The position numbers were made by a program, and so were the translations under genes. Positions 34,920 to 49,105 of a stretch of DNA of 64,000 bases are shown here, piece after piece. Source of the stretch: Amphimedon queenslandica (lineage: Eukaryota; Porifera; Demospongiae; Haplosclerida; Niphatidae); the NCBI RefSeq assembly GCF_000090795.2, contig NW_003546392.1, forward strand, positions 139,913-203,912, given 5' to 3'. Numbering within the stretch: position 1 is the stretch's first letter; every line of letters starts with the position of its first letter. The notes beneath the pieces are model-generated. The model had not been told where the DNA came from. It ran no database searches and saw only the letters and a program-made list of their open reading frames with translations.

Positions 34920-37900
34920 ATGGAGACAGGAAAAGGAGTGTTAAAGAGAAGAATCAAGAGGTTAGAAGAACTTCTCGAGTCAGTTAAAAGTAGCAAAGGT
35001 ATAATGTAATCTATTTTATTTTTATTTTTTAAATTTTTTATTTGATACAGCCAAGAGTAGCAACCCAGAATTGCTTTATAAATTGACCGATACACTTTAT
35101 CTGTACAGGTAAAGGGGTGTGGCTATTCTGTTCTTCATTATTTGTAGAGATGCTCCTTCAATGATACTAGTGCAGGAAATATTGAGAGAGCTCTGTAATA
35201 GTAGGTTTATTATCATCATTAATATTATTATTATTATTATTATTAATTTAGGTAGAAGTAATAATGAAAAATTGGTGGAAATTTTATTAAAAATATCAAA
35301 AACATTTAAAGATTGTAATCGGTAAAAATGACAATGTAATAATAATATAATTAATTAATTACACTACAGGGTATCAATGAGTAAATGTGCTTTTATTGGT
35401 TTGAAATGGTGTGCTTTGTGTAACGTTTCGGGTACTCTAATTAATGCACAGTCTAACTTCCTCTGCTGCCTGTATTTGAGTTCGAACTCCAAGTTAATTA
35501 ACAAATACATCAAGTTATTAACAAAGGACAAAGACAAATTGTTGAGTATTTTACATATATTATTGGAAGCCACACCCACTTTTTACTACCTACCACTTTT
35601 GAATATAATTTGTAAGTTTTGTATTGAAAATGGAAAGACGAAAGAGCAGCTGTCAGCAAAAAAGGTAACAATAATAATAATGATATAATTTTAATAATGT
35701 GTAACTACTGTTGACAGGATGAAGTGATTGGGTTTTATAGTAAAAGTATTTTTAATTGTCGTGTTGTCATTCCGGAGCAACTAGTGGTAATTATTTAGTT
35801 GCCATGGTAATGGCGATATCCTTTATGTTTAGATCTGTTGTACTCACGTGTTGAATGAGATTAGTCATTCCAAGTTTTCTGAATCAATATTCTCAGCTAG
35901 TTATAAATGTTTATTAAGGAATCCAGATGAATTGATAAGAGGTATGTCTGTCTGTCTCCATGCGTGCACGAATATTAATGAGGTACATATTTTTTATTTC
36001 CAGCTGTAAGTTGTCTATTTGTTAATGTTGATTTGGATTTCAGTCGCTACGCAATGGAATACATTAAGAACATGTCAAGTAAAAATCATTAAATATTATT
36101 ATTATTATTATTTATTAATTTAAAAGGTCAGTTATATTCGGCTAATGCCAGTACCAGAACAGCTGCTGTTGTATTCATTAAAAGATTGATTAATAATTGT
36201 TCTGATGCCGGTTCTTGTATTGAGCTAACTAATTACTTATTGAATATCTTGTATGGAAAAGGTACATGTGCATTCACACACAGGGGGTCTGATAATTATT
36301 CAATATTAAATGTGTTCAGGACCCTCCGGAAAACTCTCTAACACTGATCACAGACAGAACGTGCTTGAAAGTAATCCCTCCATTTGATTGGTCGCATGTC
36401 ATTTTATGGAGGATATTAGGTATCAAGGTATTTAGAGAGTGTCCATTAGCAGCTCAAGGGATGGACTCACTCTCCAACGTTATTGTGGAGTCTCTTCTGC
36501 TCTACCTCAAGCAGGAAGGTGTTTATTTTAACCCTTTAGTTTCCTGTATTTTTAACCCTTTGTTCACTCACAGCTCATTCCGGTACACAGCTGCATATTG
36601 TCAGAACAATTTCTTTGTTTTGCTCGTCTTTTAAAAATGTTCCAAATAATTTAATATCTCATTTAAAGGTAATTAATAATAATAATAATAATAAATAATA
36701 ATGTTTATATTGTCATAGTCGGCTTTAAGTTCAAAAGCCACACCTCCTCTAATGAGATTATGCTATTGGCAGTGTGTTGATGAACTCTGTAAAGGTATCG
36801 TAATACATGTACATGTGTTTAATGGCTCCGCCCACTAGGAGAAAATAAATTAATTAACGACTTTCTGAATGTCATTCAACAAGTTAGTATTATTACGTTA
36901 CCTGTTGCTATGGCAATACATTTAGGGAATTGGAAGAGTTAAAACTGCTGGAGTCCAGAATCCTGTGCTGGAGGAGGGCGTGACGTTGTCATGGTTACTC
37001 ATGTCACGTGCTGCTGATAATGATTCTCGTAATTAAATTAATTAATTGATTGCTAATTATTTCTAATCATTATTAAGTTTCCTTGTGTCTTTCCAAGTTG
37101 TCTCCATTATTGGATTCTGATTGTTTTGTAAATTCGAAGTTTCTTTCAGCTGCCGATCAGCAAAGTACAGCAAATACATTCTATTTATTTATTATATTCT
37201 ATGTTTGATTAATTACAGCTGTTATTAATATCATTAATATATCAAGGTTCATTTTAGTGACACCATTACCTGGTCTAGTGATATCATCAATAAAGTTAGT
37301 CACATGATCACTGACCAATCAGATCCCCTCATTGTTCCATTACTAGTGATTGGGTCTACAGTTTGGTCCATATTTCATTAACTGGTTCCAGCTGGTCCGT
37401 ACAGTCGCAGGCTATGAATAATTTAAAAGATTCAGTTCTCATATCTGAAGACATCGTCTTTACCATAATAGAATTGCTGGAGTCCACCATTGACCAGGTC
37501 AGTATGGTTGATGCAGTACCTTTCATTGGTGGTGTATTATTAGGAGGACATGAAAACTGATCGAATTGTTAACTTGATATTGAAGCTCCTGCTGACAGTT
37601 GCCGTGGTAACCACAGATGATAATAAAATCAAATTTATTGAGAAATCATTTCTAATTGCACACCATTCATCACTTGGTAAAAGAACTGTAATTCAGTTAA
37701 TAATAATAATAATAATAATATCTGTACCTCTCTAGTTTCTTTATGTCGCTATGGGCCATGGCTCCTCCTCTATAAAAGGTTGAATATTCCTTCAATGTCT
37801 TCTCTCCTCCAACCTCTCTCCTCTCAACTCCATGAGAATGTCAACAGTCCCTCCTTCTCTACAAAGAACGGGCTCCAATCTCTCATTGCTATATATGGCA

Positions 37901-40900
37901 ATGAAGTTATACTAGCGATAGTTAATGTGATTGTAAAGGGGTTGGGCAAGGAGGAGATTATGAGGGTCAGTTTGAGTGACATGGAAATATCAGAAACTTC
38001 AGAGGATGAACTTTACAATAAAGAATTGACAAAATTGTAAGGTCTACTTTATTGGTGAAGTGATATTATTAATTCTTGTAGGTTACACGAGAATCTGATT
38101 GGCCAGAGTTCAATGTCAAATGTCCAACGGAGCAACAAGGCTTATTCTCACGAGGACCACGTCTGGGACCTAAAGACGTCCTCAGAACTGAAACTAAGAG
38201 CCTTACGAGATAAGAGTATCAAGGAATTGATTGCTGTATCATCTTTAACACAGTCTCAGCGAGAGAGGATTGAGAATGAGCTTGATTTGGAATCAAAGAT
38301 ACGGAAATCAGTTAACGCACTTAAGACAGAACTTGATTTAATTTGGTCTCTCTTTCGGTCCCTCCTTCAATTAGGAGGCGTGGCCTTGCCGTATTTTCAT
38401 CTTTTATTGACACCGATTTTAAACGGGATCAAGTCTATGCTGGCTCAGAAGATTTGTGTTGACATGTTGAAAAATATCTGTCTTGTCATATTCAATGATG
38501 ATAGAACAGGTACAGTATGTCTGTTGTGTGGGGCGAGCTTAAGGTACTTTGTACTTACTGTATCAAACTGACGCTAGTCTTCAGCTTCTTGCAACTAAAA
38601 GTCAGCATAATTACTGTACTGTTGTCTAAAAACTTGTACAAATTGCTTAGGTTCACCCCATTTATGTTTTACATTTGTCTTGTTTTTTATTAATATATAT
38701 TTTTAAAAATTTTATTGTTTAGCTCTTTTATTTCTGTGGACTACGTTAAGATTAGAAGCACCAAAATTATCTCCCCCTCGTACCTGGGGGGCTCCTCCCA
38801 TAACAAGTAATATCAATACGTTAATTGGTCTACTACCTAAGGATCGAATGGGTGTGGTCAACGATACCATATGGTGTTACTCCTTTCCGTTATTTAAGTG
38901 TATTCTGGAGACTCAAGTTGAACTGGTTTCAGAATCAGTTTCAGTATCACTTCTTTGTTTATCAAATACTTGTAAACAAGTAGGTCATGTGACCTTGTTG
39001 TTGTTTTTATTTATTTTTTTAGGCTCATTCTGATATTTTTCCTGTAGCCGATTTTCTTAGATTAATGGGTGTGGTTATTGCTTCTAGAGCCACGCCTCTT
39101 CGTAGCATAAAGTCTAAAGTAAATGTAATATATTTTTTAATTTTACCTTCCATTACTTTTAGAAATTAGCCATAGATGGTTTTAAATCTTTAATTAATAT
39201 TATAAATGAAGGCGGAGATGGAGGGGGTGTGTCCAATGATGTCATTAATGTACTAGTTGATGGATTGCAGTCAAATGAAGATCTGTTGAGACAGACCTCA
39301 TTACATGGACTCGAGTTATTGTATAATAAAATAATTAGCAGTGATAATATTTCAGGAAACCTCCAGGCATCTTTATTAGTGTGTTGCCATGACGTCATTC
39401 CTGACAATAACCAGCTGGCAACAAAGTACGTGCTTATTAATATTGTGGGGCTTTTGGGTAATTTTAAAATTTGTTAAAAACATTCAATTTTTGATTGAAT
39501 CAGCTTAAACTTTCTACACAAGGTACATGCATATGATGTCTTTATGTTTTTAGGTTATGGCAAAGGTTTGGTTTTTCAAAAGGTTCTAAAGATATCCTCA
39601 GTCCTCTGTTCTCGCTAGTCACTGACCCGCCCCCTAGTTACCATAAGCTCCTCCCGGCAACGGCTCAAGCCCTGGGCCAATGGCTAGAAGAGAATAAAAA
39701 TGAAATTGATTTCTTGTACAATAAACTCGTAATAATATACAAGTCAAAAATAAAAGTATGTCATATTTAATAATAAAATAATGAATTAGTAAAGCTCCTT
39801 TTTAGCCACCTGTTCCAACTGCAGACAAGTTTGGTCGGACCCTATCCATTGATTATAAGGACCCCTGGGAGGGTAGAGTGGGTGTGGCCAAGTGCTTAGC
39901 GGAATTCCCTGCCCATCAGTCACGTGACCAGTGCATGACAATGTTACTATTTATAATTCCGCTCGGACTGAGTGACGCTAATGAAGAGGTGAGGGAGAAC
40001 ATGAAGGAAACTGCACTGTCAGCAATATCTGTACACGGAGAGGTAATTAATATTCATTATCAATCGATTAATTAATTGTTATTAATTAGGGCTTGTCGGC
40101 TGACCTGATGAATCATTTTGAGACGTGTTTAAGTAGATTAGATGATTCCAAATCAAGTGATATCACTCGTCAATCAATAGTTGTGTTAATGGGATCACTG
40201 GCTAAACACATGGACAAAGGCGATCCTAAAGTACCTGTGCCTTATTATAATTTAACTGATTGCCCATTTATAATTTTTAGGTTCGCACTGTTGTTCAGCT
40301 TTTATTGACTAATCTGGATACTCCATCACAAACTGTAAGCTAATTAATAATTAATTAATTATTATTAATTAATAATTAATTAATTATTATTAATTACTTT
40401 AGGTTCAAGTGTCTATTGCTGAGTGTCTAGTTCCGCTGTTTGTTGTAATGAAAGATGAGGCTCAGGAGACTATTGACAGTTTATTAAATAAAGTATAATT
40501 AATAACATATTTATTTATTTGTTTATTATGATTTTTAGTTATTCACTTCACCAGTTTACAGTCAGAGAAGAGGAGCAGCCTATGGTCTGGCTGGTATTGT
40601 GAAAGGTCTTGGGATTCCTTCGTTAAAGAAGTACAATGTAACTCCTCGGCTCCAGTCGGCACTCACCAACAAGAAGGATTACAAGGAGAGGGAGGGAGGC
40701 CTTTTTGCTTTTGAGGCTTTTTGTGACATGTTAGGGAAACTCTACGAGCCATATGTCGTCCATCTTTTACCGGATTTATTATTAGCCTTTGGTGATGGGA
40801 ACAAGTATGTCAGAGAAGCAGCTCAACTGGCTGCAAGGACAATAATGTCTAATTTAAGTGGACATGGTATGACCCTGATATTACCGGCTCTTTTAAACGC

Positions 40901-43900
40901 ACTTCAGCAAGACAGCTGGAGGACTAAGGCTGGATCCGTTGAGTTGCTTGGTACAATGGCCTATTGTGCTCCTAAGCAGCTGTCAGCTTGTCTCCCATCG
41001 ATAGTACCGAAAATAATGGAAGTTCTTGCTGACTCGCATAGTAAAGTCCAGCTGGCAGGTACCGAGGCTTTGAAACAGATTGGCTCCGTTATTAAGAGCC
41101 CTGAGATAAAGCCATTGATTCCTCTATTACTTGAGGCACTGACCAATCCGTCAGTAAAGACACAGCCTTGTCTCCAGTCCCTCCTTCTCACTGAATTTGA
41201 ACACAAAGTTGATCCTCCCTCTTTAGCCCTCATTGTACCCACCATTAGACGAGGACTGGAACTGAGATCTGCCGAGAGCAAGAAAGCAGCTGCTAAGCTA
41301 ATAGCACTGCTGTACGGGGTAACGGATTCAAAGGACCTCTCTCCTTACGTTAAGGAGTTAGTCCCTGGTATCAAACAAAGTCTGACTGATCCAGTAAGTC
41401 CTGTTTGTAGTGTAATGTTAACATATTAATCAAAAATTTTAATTCATTATTATTATAGTTGCCTGAGGTTCGTAGTACATCAGCTGAAGCTCTAGGGTCC
41501 ATGGCTAGTGGTGTTGGTTCTGATGCCTTGAAAGACCTGTGGGCATGGCTATTCAAAACACTGCAAAGTGATGATACTCCAGTAGACAGATCTGGAGCTG
41601 CTCAGGGAATTGCTCATCTCCTTAAATCACAAGTAATTAATTATATGTTAATTATTATGCTTGACCACGCCCATTAGGGGGTGGAGCAATTGCATCAGTT
41701 CATGCCAAGGTTCATTCAGTCGGCTCAAGACCCTCACTCGTCTACGAACTCAAGGGATGGGTTCTTAATGCTCTTCATTTACTTGCCGCAATTATTCGGG
41801 AAAGACTTCTTACCTTTTATTGATAAAATATTACCACCAATTCTAAAGGTAGAGGATAACATTAATTAATAACTAATTCATTAATAATTAATTAATAGGG
41901 GCTTGCCGATGAGTCTGAATATGTCAGAGATACCTCGTTGCTGTCTGGTCAAACTATTATTAATAATTATGCTGAACAGTCAGTGGATCTCTTCCTCCCT
42001 CAGTTAGAGAAAGGTACAGTGTATGGTCTATTGTTACTGACTGCATTATGGTCCATGTTAGGTCTACTGGATGACAACTGGCGTATCCGTTGTTCCAGCG
42101 TTCAGCTGCTTGGTGACCTTCTCTTCTGTATTTCTGGTCAAAGTGGGAAAATGTCTACTGAGAGTTCTGAAGATGATAATTTTGCTAGTGAAGAAGCAAC
42201 TCAGTCAATAGTGTCAGCCCTCGGAGAAGATAAGAGAAATAAAGTACTGGCAGGATTATACATGGGCAGGTGGGTCTGTATTTATTTATTTATTTATTTG
42301 TTTATTTATTTATTTGTTTGTTTGTTTGTTTGTTTATTTATTTATTTAGGTCTGACGTGGCACTACTAGTGAGACAGCATTCTCTTCATGTGTGGAAGCT
42401 CATAGTCACCAACACTGCTAAGACACTCCGCGAGATACTACCAACTTTAATCAACATATTATTGTCCTGCCTTGCAAGCCCTGTCTACGACAAGAGGCAG
42501 GTTGCTGGTCAGACTTTAGGTGATTTAGTACGTAAGCTTGGAGAGAGGATCTTACCCGAGCTGTTCCCAATGTTGGAGAGAGGACTGAAGTCAAACATAG
42601 CTCAAGAGAGAGAAGGTGTCTGCTTTGGATTGTCACAGATTATCCTAGAGACGAGCAGAGAGTACATGAACATGTACTCATCTTCTCTCATTCCAATGGT
42701 ACGGTCTGCCCTCTGTGACAAGGAGAGTGATGTCAGAGGTGCAGCTGCTAAGACTTTTGAAAGTTTACACTCAGCAGTAGGTAAGTATTCATTGTATACT
42801 AGTGTTATACAGTATAACCTGCTGTTATGGACCCCTCTATAGTCAGGACAGGTAGTATCAGTCCCAATACAATAGTAATGTGTATTAATGAACCTCTGAA
42901 ATAAGGACAGGTTCATAATCAGGACAGTATTTTTGGGTACCAAGGTGTCCGGAATAGACAGGTCTAACTGTAGTTCATTTCGGGACATATTAGATAATCC
43001 CAAGGAACTTTCTTAACGTCACTTCTGTTGCTAGGTAACAGTATCCTGGAGCCAATACTGGGCCCTTTACTGGACCAGCTGGGTAAAGCAGAGGAAGGTA
43101 AAAGAGAGATTATTTTGGACGCCCTCCAGCAGGTAATGGCTGTAAAGAGCAACGTTGTTCTACCAATGATAATACCAAAACTGACCCACCAACCTGTTAA
43201 CATGAAAGCTCTCTCTCTTCTCTCATCTGTTGCTGGACACTCCATTTATAAGTATCTTAATAAAGTGATACAAGCTATTGTAACAGCACTACAGAAGAAA
43301 GACCAGGTGGGTTTTTAAAGCATGTCTGAGGTTTACTTTTAATTGTGTTCAATAACAGAATAGTGAACTTTAACTTAAATAAACTTAATTAAGATCACTC
43401 ACTAAAATTGGTAAACACAATTAAAAGTGGACTTTGTTAGTATTAAACTATCTGTCATTCATTTATTTATTTATTTATCTTAGGTTGATGATAATTTACC
43501 TTATGCTGTTGATGTGGTGCTCAGTATTACAGAGGAGCCTGGAGTGTCTTTATTAATTGATGAGTTATTAATAGGGAGGAAGTCCAGTCATGGGAAGAGA
43601 GTAGCGTCACTAATGTTACTTAGGTCATTTTGTTCTGAGACAAAGGCAGATCTTAAAGACCACACCCCTCAATTATTAATATATTCAATTGAAGCATTAG
43701 CAGATAATAATGATGCTGTTTGTGAGTGGGCGTGGCTTACTCTAGAGGCCATTGTGACAAAGGTAATGCTCATTTGTTGTGTGGAGCAAATAATTTACCA
43801 ACTGATACATATACATGTACTTATGTTGTGTAGCAATTTTGAACTGATTCCAATCAAAATTGGATTTTTTACGAATTTTTTAATTTGTTCCAAAATCGGA

Positions 43901-46471
43901 CAAAAGTCCCTGTACTATAGTACATGGTTTCGGGCCAAATTTTGTCAAAAATGATTAGGAGAGAATTCTCCATTTTTATTGCATTTTCTGATACATATAC
44001 ATGTACTTATGTTGTGTAGCAAGTTTGAACTGATTCCGATTAAAATTGGATTTTTTACGAATTTTTAAATTTGCTCCAAAATCGGACAAAAGTCCCTGTA
44101 CTATAGTACATGGTTTCGGGCCAAATTTTGTCAAAAATGATTAGGAGAGAATTCTCCATTTTTATTGCATTTTCTGATGCATATACATGTACTTATGTTG
44201 TGTAGCAAGTTTGAACTGATTCCGATTAAAATTGGATTTTTTACGAATTTTTTAATTTGCTCCAAAATCGGACAAAAGTCCCTGTACTATAGTACATGGT
44301 CTCGGACCAAATTTTGTCAAAAATGATTAGGAGAGAATTCTCCATTTTTATTGCATTTTCTGATGCATATACATGTACTTATGTTGTGTAGCAAGTTTGA
44401 ACTGATTCCGATTAAAATTGGATTTTTTACGAATTTTTTAATTTGCTCCAAAATCGGACAAAAGTCCCTGTACTATAGTACATGGTCTCGGACCAAATTT
44501 TGTCAAAAATGATTAGGAGAGAATTCTCCATTTTTATTGCATTTTCTGATGCATATACATGTACTTATGTTGTTTAGAAAGTTTGAACTAATTCCAATTA
44601 AAATTGGATTTTTTACGAATTTTTAAAGTTGCTCCAAAACTGTGTAAAAATCCCTGTACTATAGTACATGGTCTCGGGCCAAATTTTGTCAAAAATGATT
44701 AGGAGAGAATTCTCCATTTTTATTACATTTTCTGTTGCATATACATGTATTTACACTAATGTTTCTTACTTTTATAGATTTTTTCAGTCTCTCTGGCACT
44801 GTTAATACAATTTTATTATTAATTTTTAGGTCATTCCAGTCAAGCAGTTGCCTAGTTACATCTCTAATGTTCAGAAAGGGTTAAAAACATGTCAGTCAAT
44901 AATTAAAGATAACGAAGTTGATGAATTAAACGGATTTAAATTAAAAGTAATAATTAATTAATTGATTATATTAATCACTTGTCTCAGGGGATTGGGCCAA
45001 TACTCACCATTCTAAAAGAAGGCTTGGTCTCGGGTAACCATGACAACAAGGAGGAAAGTGCCCATTGCCTTATTCTTGTTATTCGCATGTCGTCAACGGC
45101 AACGCTCACTTCTGGACGAGTTGTCATGGCAATAGCAGGTCCGTTAATACGAGTCCTTGGTGATAGATATGGCGGGAATGTTAAAGTCTCAGTGTTGGAA
45201 ACTTTAGTGGAGCTAGTTAGGAAGGTTAATGAATATTTAATGAGTCATTGATTCATGAATATTAAGTAGGTGGGTGTAGCTGCCAAAGCATTTATTCCTC
45301 AGCTCCAAACATCCTATTTGAAATCACTGGTTGATCCGAATCAACCCGTGAGATCTCAAGCTGTTACTGGAATCATTGAATTAGTTGAACTCTCACCTCG
45401 TGTTGATTCCGTTTTTAATGAGATTCATAGCTCAATTAAGAAAACTGAAGACACCTCGCTAAGAAATACATTATTAGAAGTACCTAATTAATGTTATAAG
45501 ACCACACCCATTAATTAATATACTATATAGGCCCTCTGTGGTGTGTTAAAGTCAGCTGGTAAAAGAATGAGCGACAAACACAAGTTAGATATTAAGGACA
45601 CTTTGATCCAGCTGCAGAATACAGTCCATGAGGGGAACAGATTCAAATCTGCTAATTGCCTTGGGATAATTTTAATGTATTTATCTGATGCACAGCTGGT
45701 AGATATTATGAAGGTAACGGAGAGATCCAGAGGACATTTTTATTATAATAATTTAGAATGATGTTATTAATTTGACTGGAATCGGTGATTGGGGCGTACT
45801 ACAATCGAAAGGTATCACCTTGAAATCAGCCATTGACACTGATACTGATCGGATCATTGATTGTGATCTTAAAGATGATATGGAATCAGCTATACTACAA
45901 CTAGCAAACTCAGACAGAGTAAGAATACTTTAATATTTTATTGATTTGTTTCTTTATTCCTCAGGTGCCTGTTTGCATAACCGGTTTGGATTGCATTACT
46001 AGTTTTATTAACCAGTTTAAGGAGACTCCGCCTACATTTCTTGTGGCACTGACTGATGTAAATAAAACCGTTCGTGTTCATTAACCCTCCACCTCTCCCT
46101 CTCTCCCTCTCCCTCTCTCCCTCTAGTGTCTGACTAATGTATCTTCGGACGTTCGTCAGTTTGCTTGTACTTGTTGTGGGAACGTTATGAATCCTTCTGA
46201 TGAGTTCCTTAAGACCATGATAGGACCTCTCCTGGTTTGTACTAAGGATAAGAACACAGCTGTAAAGACGGGCTCGGAAAGAGCTCTTATTGATGTATTG
46301 TTATTGAAGACAGAGAATAACAGAATGAAGGTTGTTGTTTTTAGTCTTGTTTGTATTGTTATTATTGTTTGTTTGTTTGTTTGTTTACAGTATTGTATGG
46401 ATCTGTTGGATGGCCCTACTGCCAGAAGATTGGAAGAATGTCATTCGCGTGTGCTTAGCAAAAAAATATAA
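34920..46471 (+). CDS. GCN1: GCN1, HEAT-repeat activator of the eIF2alpha kinase GCN2
   Basis: Several dozen short exons from METGKGVLKRRIKRLEELLE (34920) to LEECHSRVLSKKI (46471). Long stretches of HEAT repeats are evident. The large exon at 40583-41393 includes GIVKGLGIPSLKKYNV, FEAFCDMLGKLYEPYVVHLLPDLLLAFGDGNKYVREAA, KVQLAGTEALKQIGSVIKSPEI and FEHKVDPPSLALIVPTIRRGL, the EF3-like region conserved from yeast to human. Later exons carry LPEVRSTSAEALGSMASGVG and RWxRxxS-like HEAT units. GCN1 binds ribosomes (including collided ones) and GCN2 in amino-acid starvation. Order and near-completeness suggest an intact gene. One intron (about 43763-44829) holds a 186-bp repeat array and another a MITE. 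Exon joins in the middle were not all verified. Confidence 0.93.
39470..39560 (+). repeat. Degenerate fragment of the 177-bp family in a GCN1 intron
   Basis: Shows 'cagcttaaactttctacacaaggtacatg' and a 'ttttaaaatttg' flank resembling the TGTGTAGAAAGTTTGA block in inverted arrangement. Weakly supported. Confidence 0.35.
42808..42972. mobile_element. MITE-like element in a GCN1 intron
   Basis: Ends ACAGTATAACCTG and CAGGTCTAACTGTA are imperfect inverted repeats. The interior has 'ggacaggt' and 'aaataaggacagg' words related to the 1471-1624 and 47.9-48.4 kb sequences. Confidence 0.5.
43790..44755 (+). repeat. Tandem array of a 186-bp repeat related to the 177-bp family
   Basis: The TTTGTCAAAAATGATTAGG anchor recurs at 43941, 44127, 44313, 44499 and 44685, exactly every 186 bp. 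The units share TTATGTTGTGTAG, AGTTTGAACTGATTCC and a CTATAG-centred palindrome followed by CATGG with the 177-bp family, but differ elsewhere (ATTAAAATTGGATTTTTTACG, GCTCCAAAATCGGACAAAAG). They fill one GCN1 intron. Confidence 0.93.
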
Positions 46472-46863
46472 TCAAACTGATCATTATTTTTTGAATTAAA
46501 AACAATCAAAACAATTAATTTTATATTATGACATTAATTGTGAGCTAAGTGATAGTGATGCAATGTGCAAGTATTGCAGCTGCTGTTAAATTGGTAAACA
46601 GTTTTTCTGTTTTACAACATACCAAATATGGACAGGCATTTGAGAGCACATAGTGCTAACATTTAGCAGTTTTGTAGTGCATCACGTGATAAGCATTTGA
46701 TGGGCGTGGCTTTCTCCGCCCACACAGGAACTATGGCGGTACATTCTTTTTTCTTTTAGTAAAGACAATGAATATTGTTAATGTTCTCTCCTTCTTTTGA
46801 GGCATTGTAGTGAAAAGAACTGACTGATCTGCCGCATTTACCAGTGCCAAGTACTACTCCACA
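46472..46863 (+). promoter_or_regulatory. GCN1 3' end and myosin XVIII upstream region
   Basis: CACGTG at 46683-46688 in an ATCACGTGAT palindrome, and GGGCGTGGC at 46702. The remainder is AT-rich with no coding signal. Function inferred from position. Confidence 0.45.
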
Positions 46864-48522
46864 ATGTCCGGCTGGTTTAGGAAGAAGAAAGAGAAAGACC
46901 GTAAACCAAAGCCCGGCTCTAGCAAAGGAGCTGACTATGACGTCCACCTCCTCTCACATCATCAGCGGGCACTCTCCTCCAGCTCTTTAGAAGGAGCGAG
47001 AGATGACATTATACCTTCCCCTTCATCCAGCGAGCAGCAGCTAACCATACAGCAGACTGCCCGGACGGGAAGTACCTCTCCTTCCTTTCCCTCTCAGACC
47101 TCAAGCAGCGTCAGTCTTCACACTAGAGACTCCTCCACTTCAGTCAAAGCTAAGAAAGAATTATACGAGAGCCTCTCGAAAGGTTCTACGCCAGAGAAGT
47201 CTCTCTCTCCAAGCCGTTCGTCTCTTTCTCGACCAATCAATAGGTCAGTGTCTTCGTCGTCGACTCCTCTTCATGAATCTTACAAGAGACATAGTTCCTC
47301 TTCTCAGGTCTCTCCCACAAAGTCGTACAGAGATAACAACTTATCGATGCTACTGGACATGTCTGACCTCTCTCTGTCACAGGCCAAGGAGTTTAAAGGG
47401 GTTGTCCTGGAGCTGCCGCCATTACGAACAAGCTCTGTTAAACAACGTGACGTTCTGGCCGTAAAGAACCCTGCACTTGGTGGGTTTGGGTTCAACCTTC
47501 GTAAATCCTTTCAGCCTGATCCAGATAATCCCGATAATACCATATTAGTGCATTTGGTGGAGCCACGCCCATCCTACATAGGTCCGCTGATGTCAGGTGA
47601 CAGGATACTAGAGGTCAATGGGGAGGTGGTAGTTAATTCGCCACATGAGCGCGTGGTGGATCTCATAAAGCTGTCTGGGGATCAAGTTAATTTCAAAGTG
47701 GCATCAGTCCCGGAATTAATTGAGTTGAACGAGAGAGGCGTGTTTGATGATTCCCGTACGTATAATGCTGACTTGATGAAGAAGAGCATTAAACTAGGAG
47801 CGGGGACTTTGAGGAAGAAAGCAGCTCAAAGGAGGCAATCCATTAGTGTCTTTCAGGTAACTGTAATTATTAATAAATGGAGTGTAGCGTCTACAATAAG
47901 GACACCTTTAAAATGAGGACATTTTGTAATGTCCCAATTGGTACAAGCCTAGACAAAAGTACCTCTGAAATGAGGACACCTCTGTATTAAGGAGGGGTAG
48001 TGTGGGCTCCTCAATAAAGAGGCTACACTGTACATGTATTAAGGACAGGTAGTGTGGGCTCCTTAATAAAGAGGCTACACTGTACATGTATTAAGGACAG
48101 GTAGTGTGGGCCCAATGGTGTCCTTAATAAAGAGGCTACACTGTACATGTATTAAGGACAGGTAGTGTGGGCCCAATGGTGTCCTCAATAAAGAGGCTAC
48201 ACTGTACATGTATTAAGGAGGGGTAGTGTGGGCTCCTCAATGAAGAGGCTACACTGTACATGTATTAAGGAGGGGTAGTGTGGGCTCCTCAATGAAGAGG
48301 CTACACTGTACATGTATTAAGGAGGGGTAGTGTGGGCTCCTCAATAAAGAGGCTACACTGTACACATGTATCATTAAATCAGCACTATCTAATTTCAATG
48401 TATGTGTGGGTAGGTATACTGTAATTTAATATAGATACTTTTATTGTTATTATTGTTAATATTATTGTTATTATTATTATTATCATCGTTATTATCGTTT
48501 ATTATTATTATTATTATTATCG

Positions 48523-48570
<48 letters not shown>

Positions 48571-49065
48571 AGGCTAAAACTGAAGGTCAGTTACAGTCGG
48601 AGAGGAGTATGTTATCTCACAACAGTCACTGGCTTATACATAAAAATGGCTTCTCACTAGTGCAACTTTCTGATAGCAAAGAGAACAGCTTATCAGCTCA
48701 TGTTAACTACGTCAGATCACAAGTAAACAACAACAACAACAACAACAACAAATGATGTTTACTTTTTTTAGGGTCTCCACGTTCGTGTGGTCAACACAGG
48801 TGAATATCTTCAAGTAGAAGAGACTGATATTGAGCGCGTTAATCCGCCTGATCTTGATCGTGTTGAAGATATCATTGATTTGGTTCATCTCAATGAATCA
48901 AGTGTTCTACACGTTTTAAGACAGAGATATGGTTCATCCCTGATACATACCTTCTCTGGACGCCATTTGATAATTATTAACCCTTTGAGACACCTCTCAC
49001 TGTATAGCGATAGGGTGCGCCATTTTATTATTATTATTATCATCATCATTATTATTGTTATATTA

Positions 49066-49105
<40 letters not shown>

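Noticed and set aside
34920-46471. GCN1 as several separate HEAT-repeat genes or a fragmented pseudogene
   Set aside because: Exons follow one another in the GCN1 order with valid splice sites and no frameshift that I could detect.
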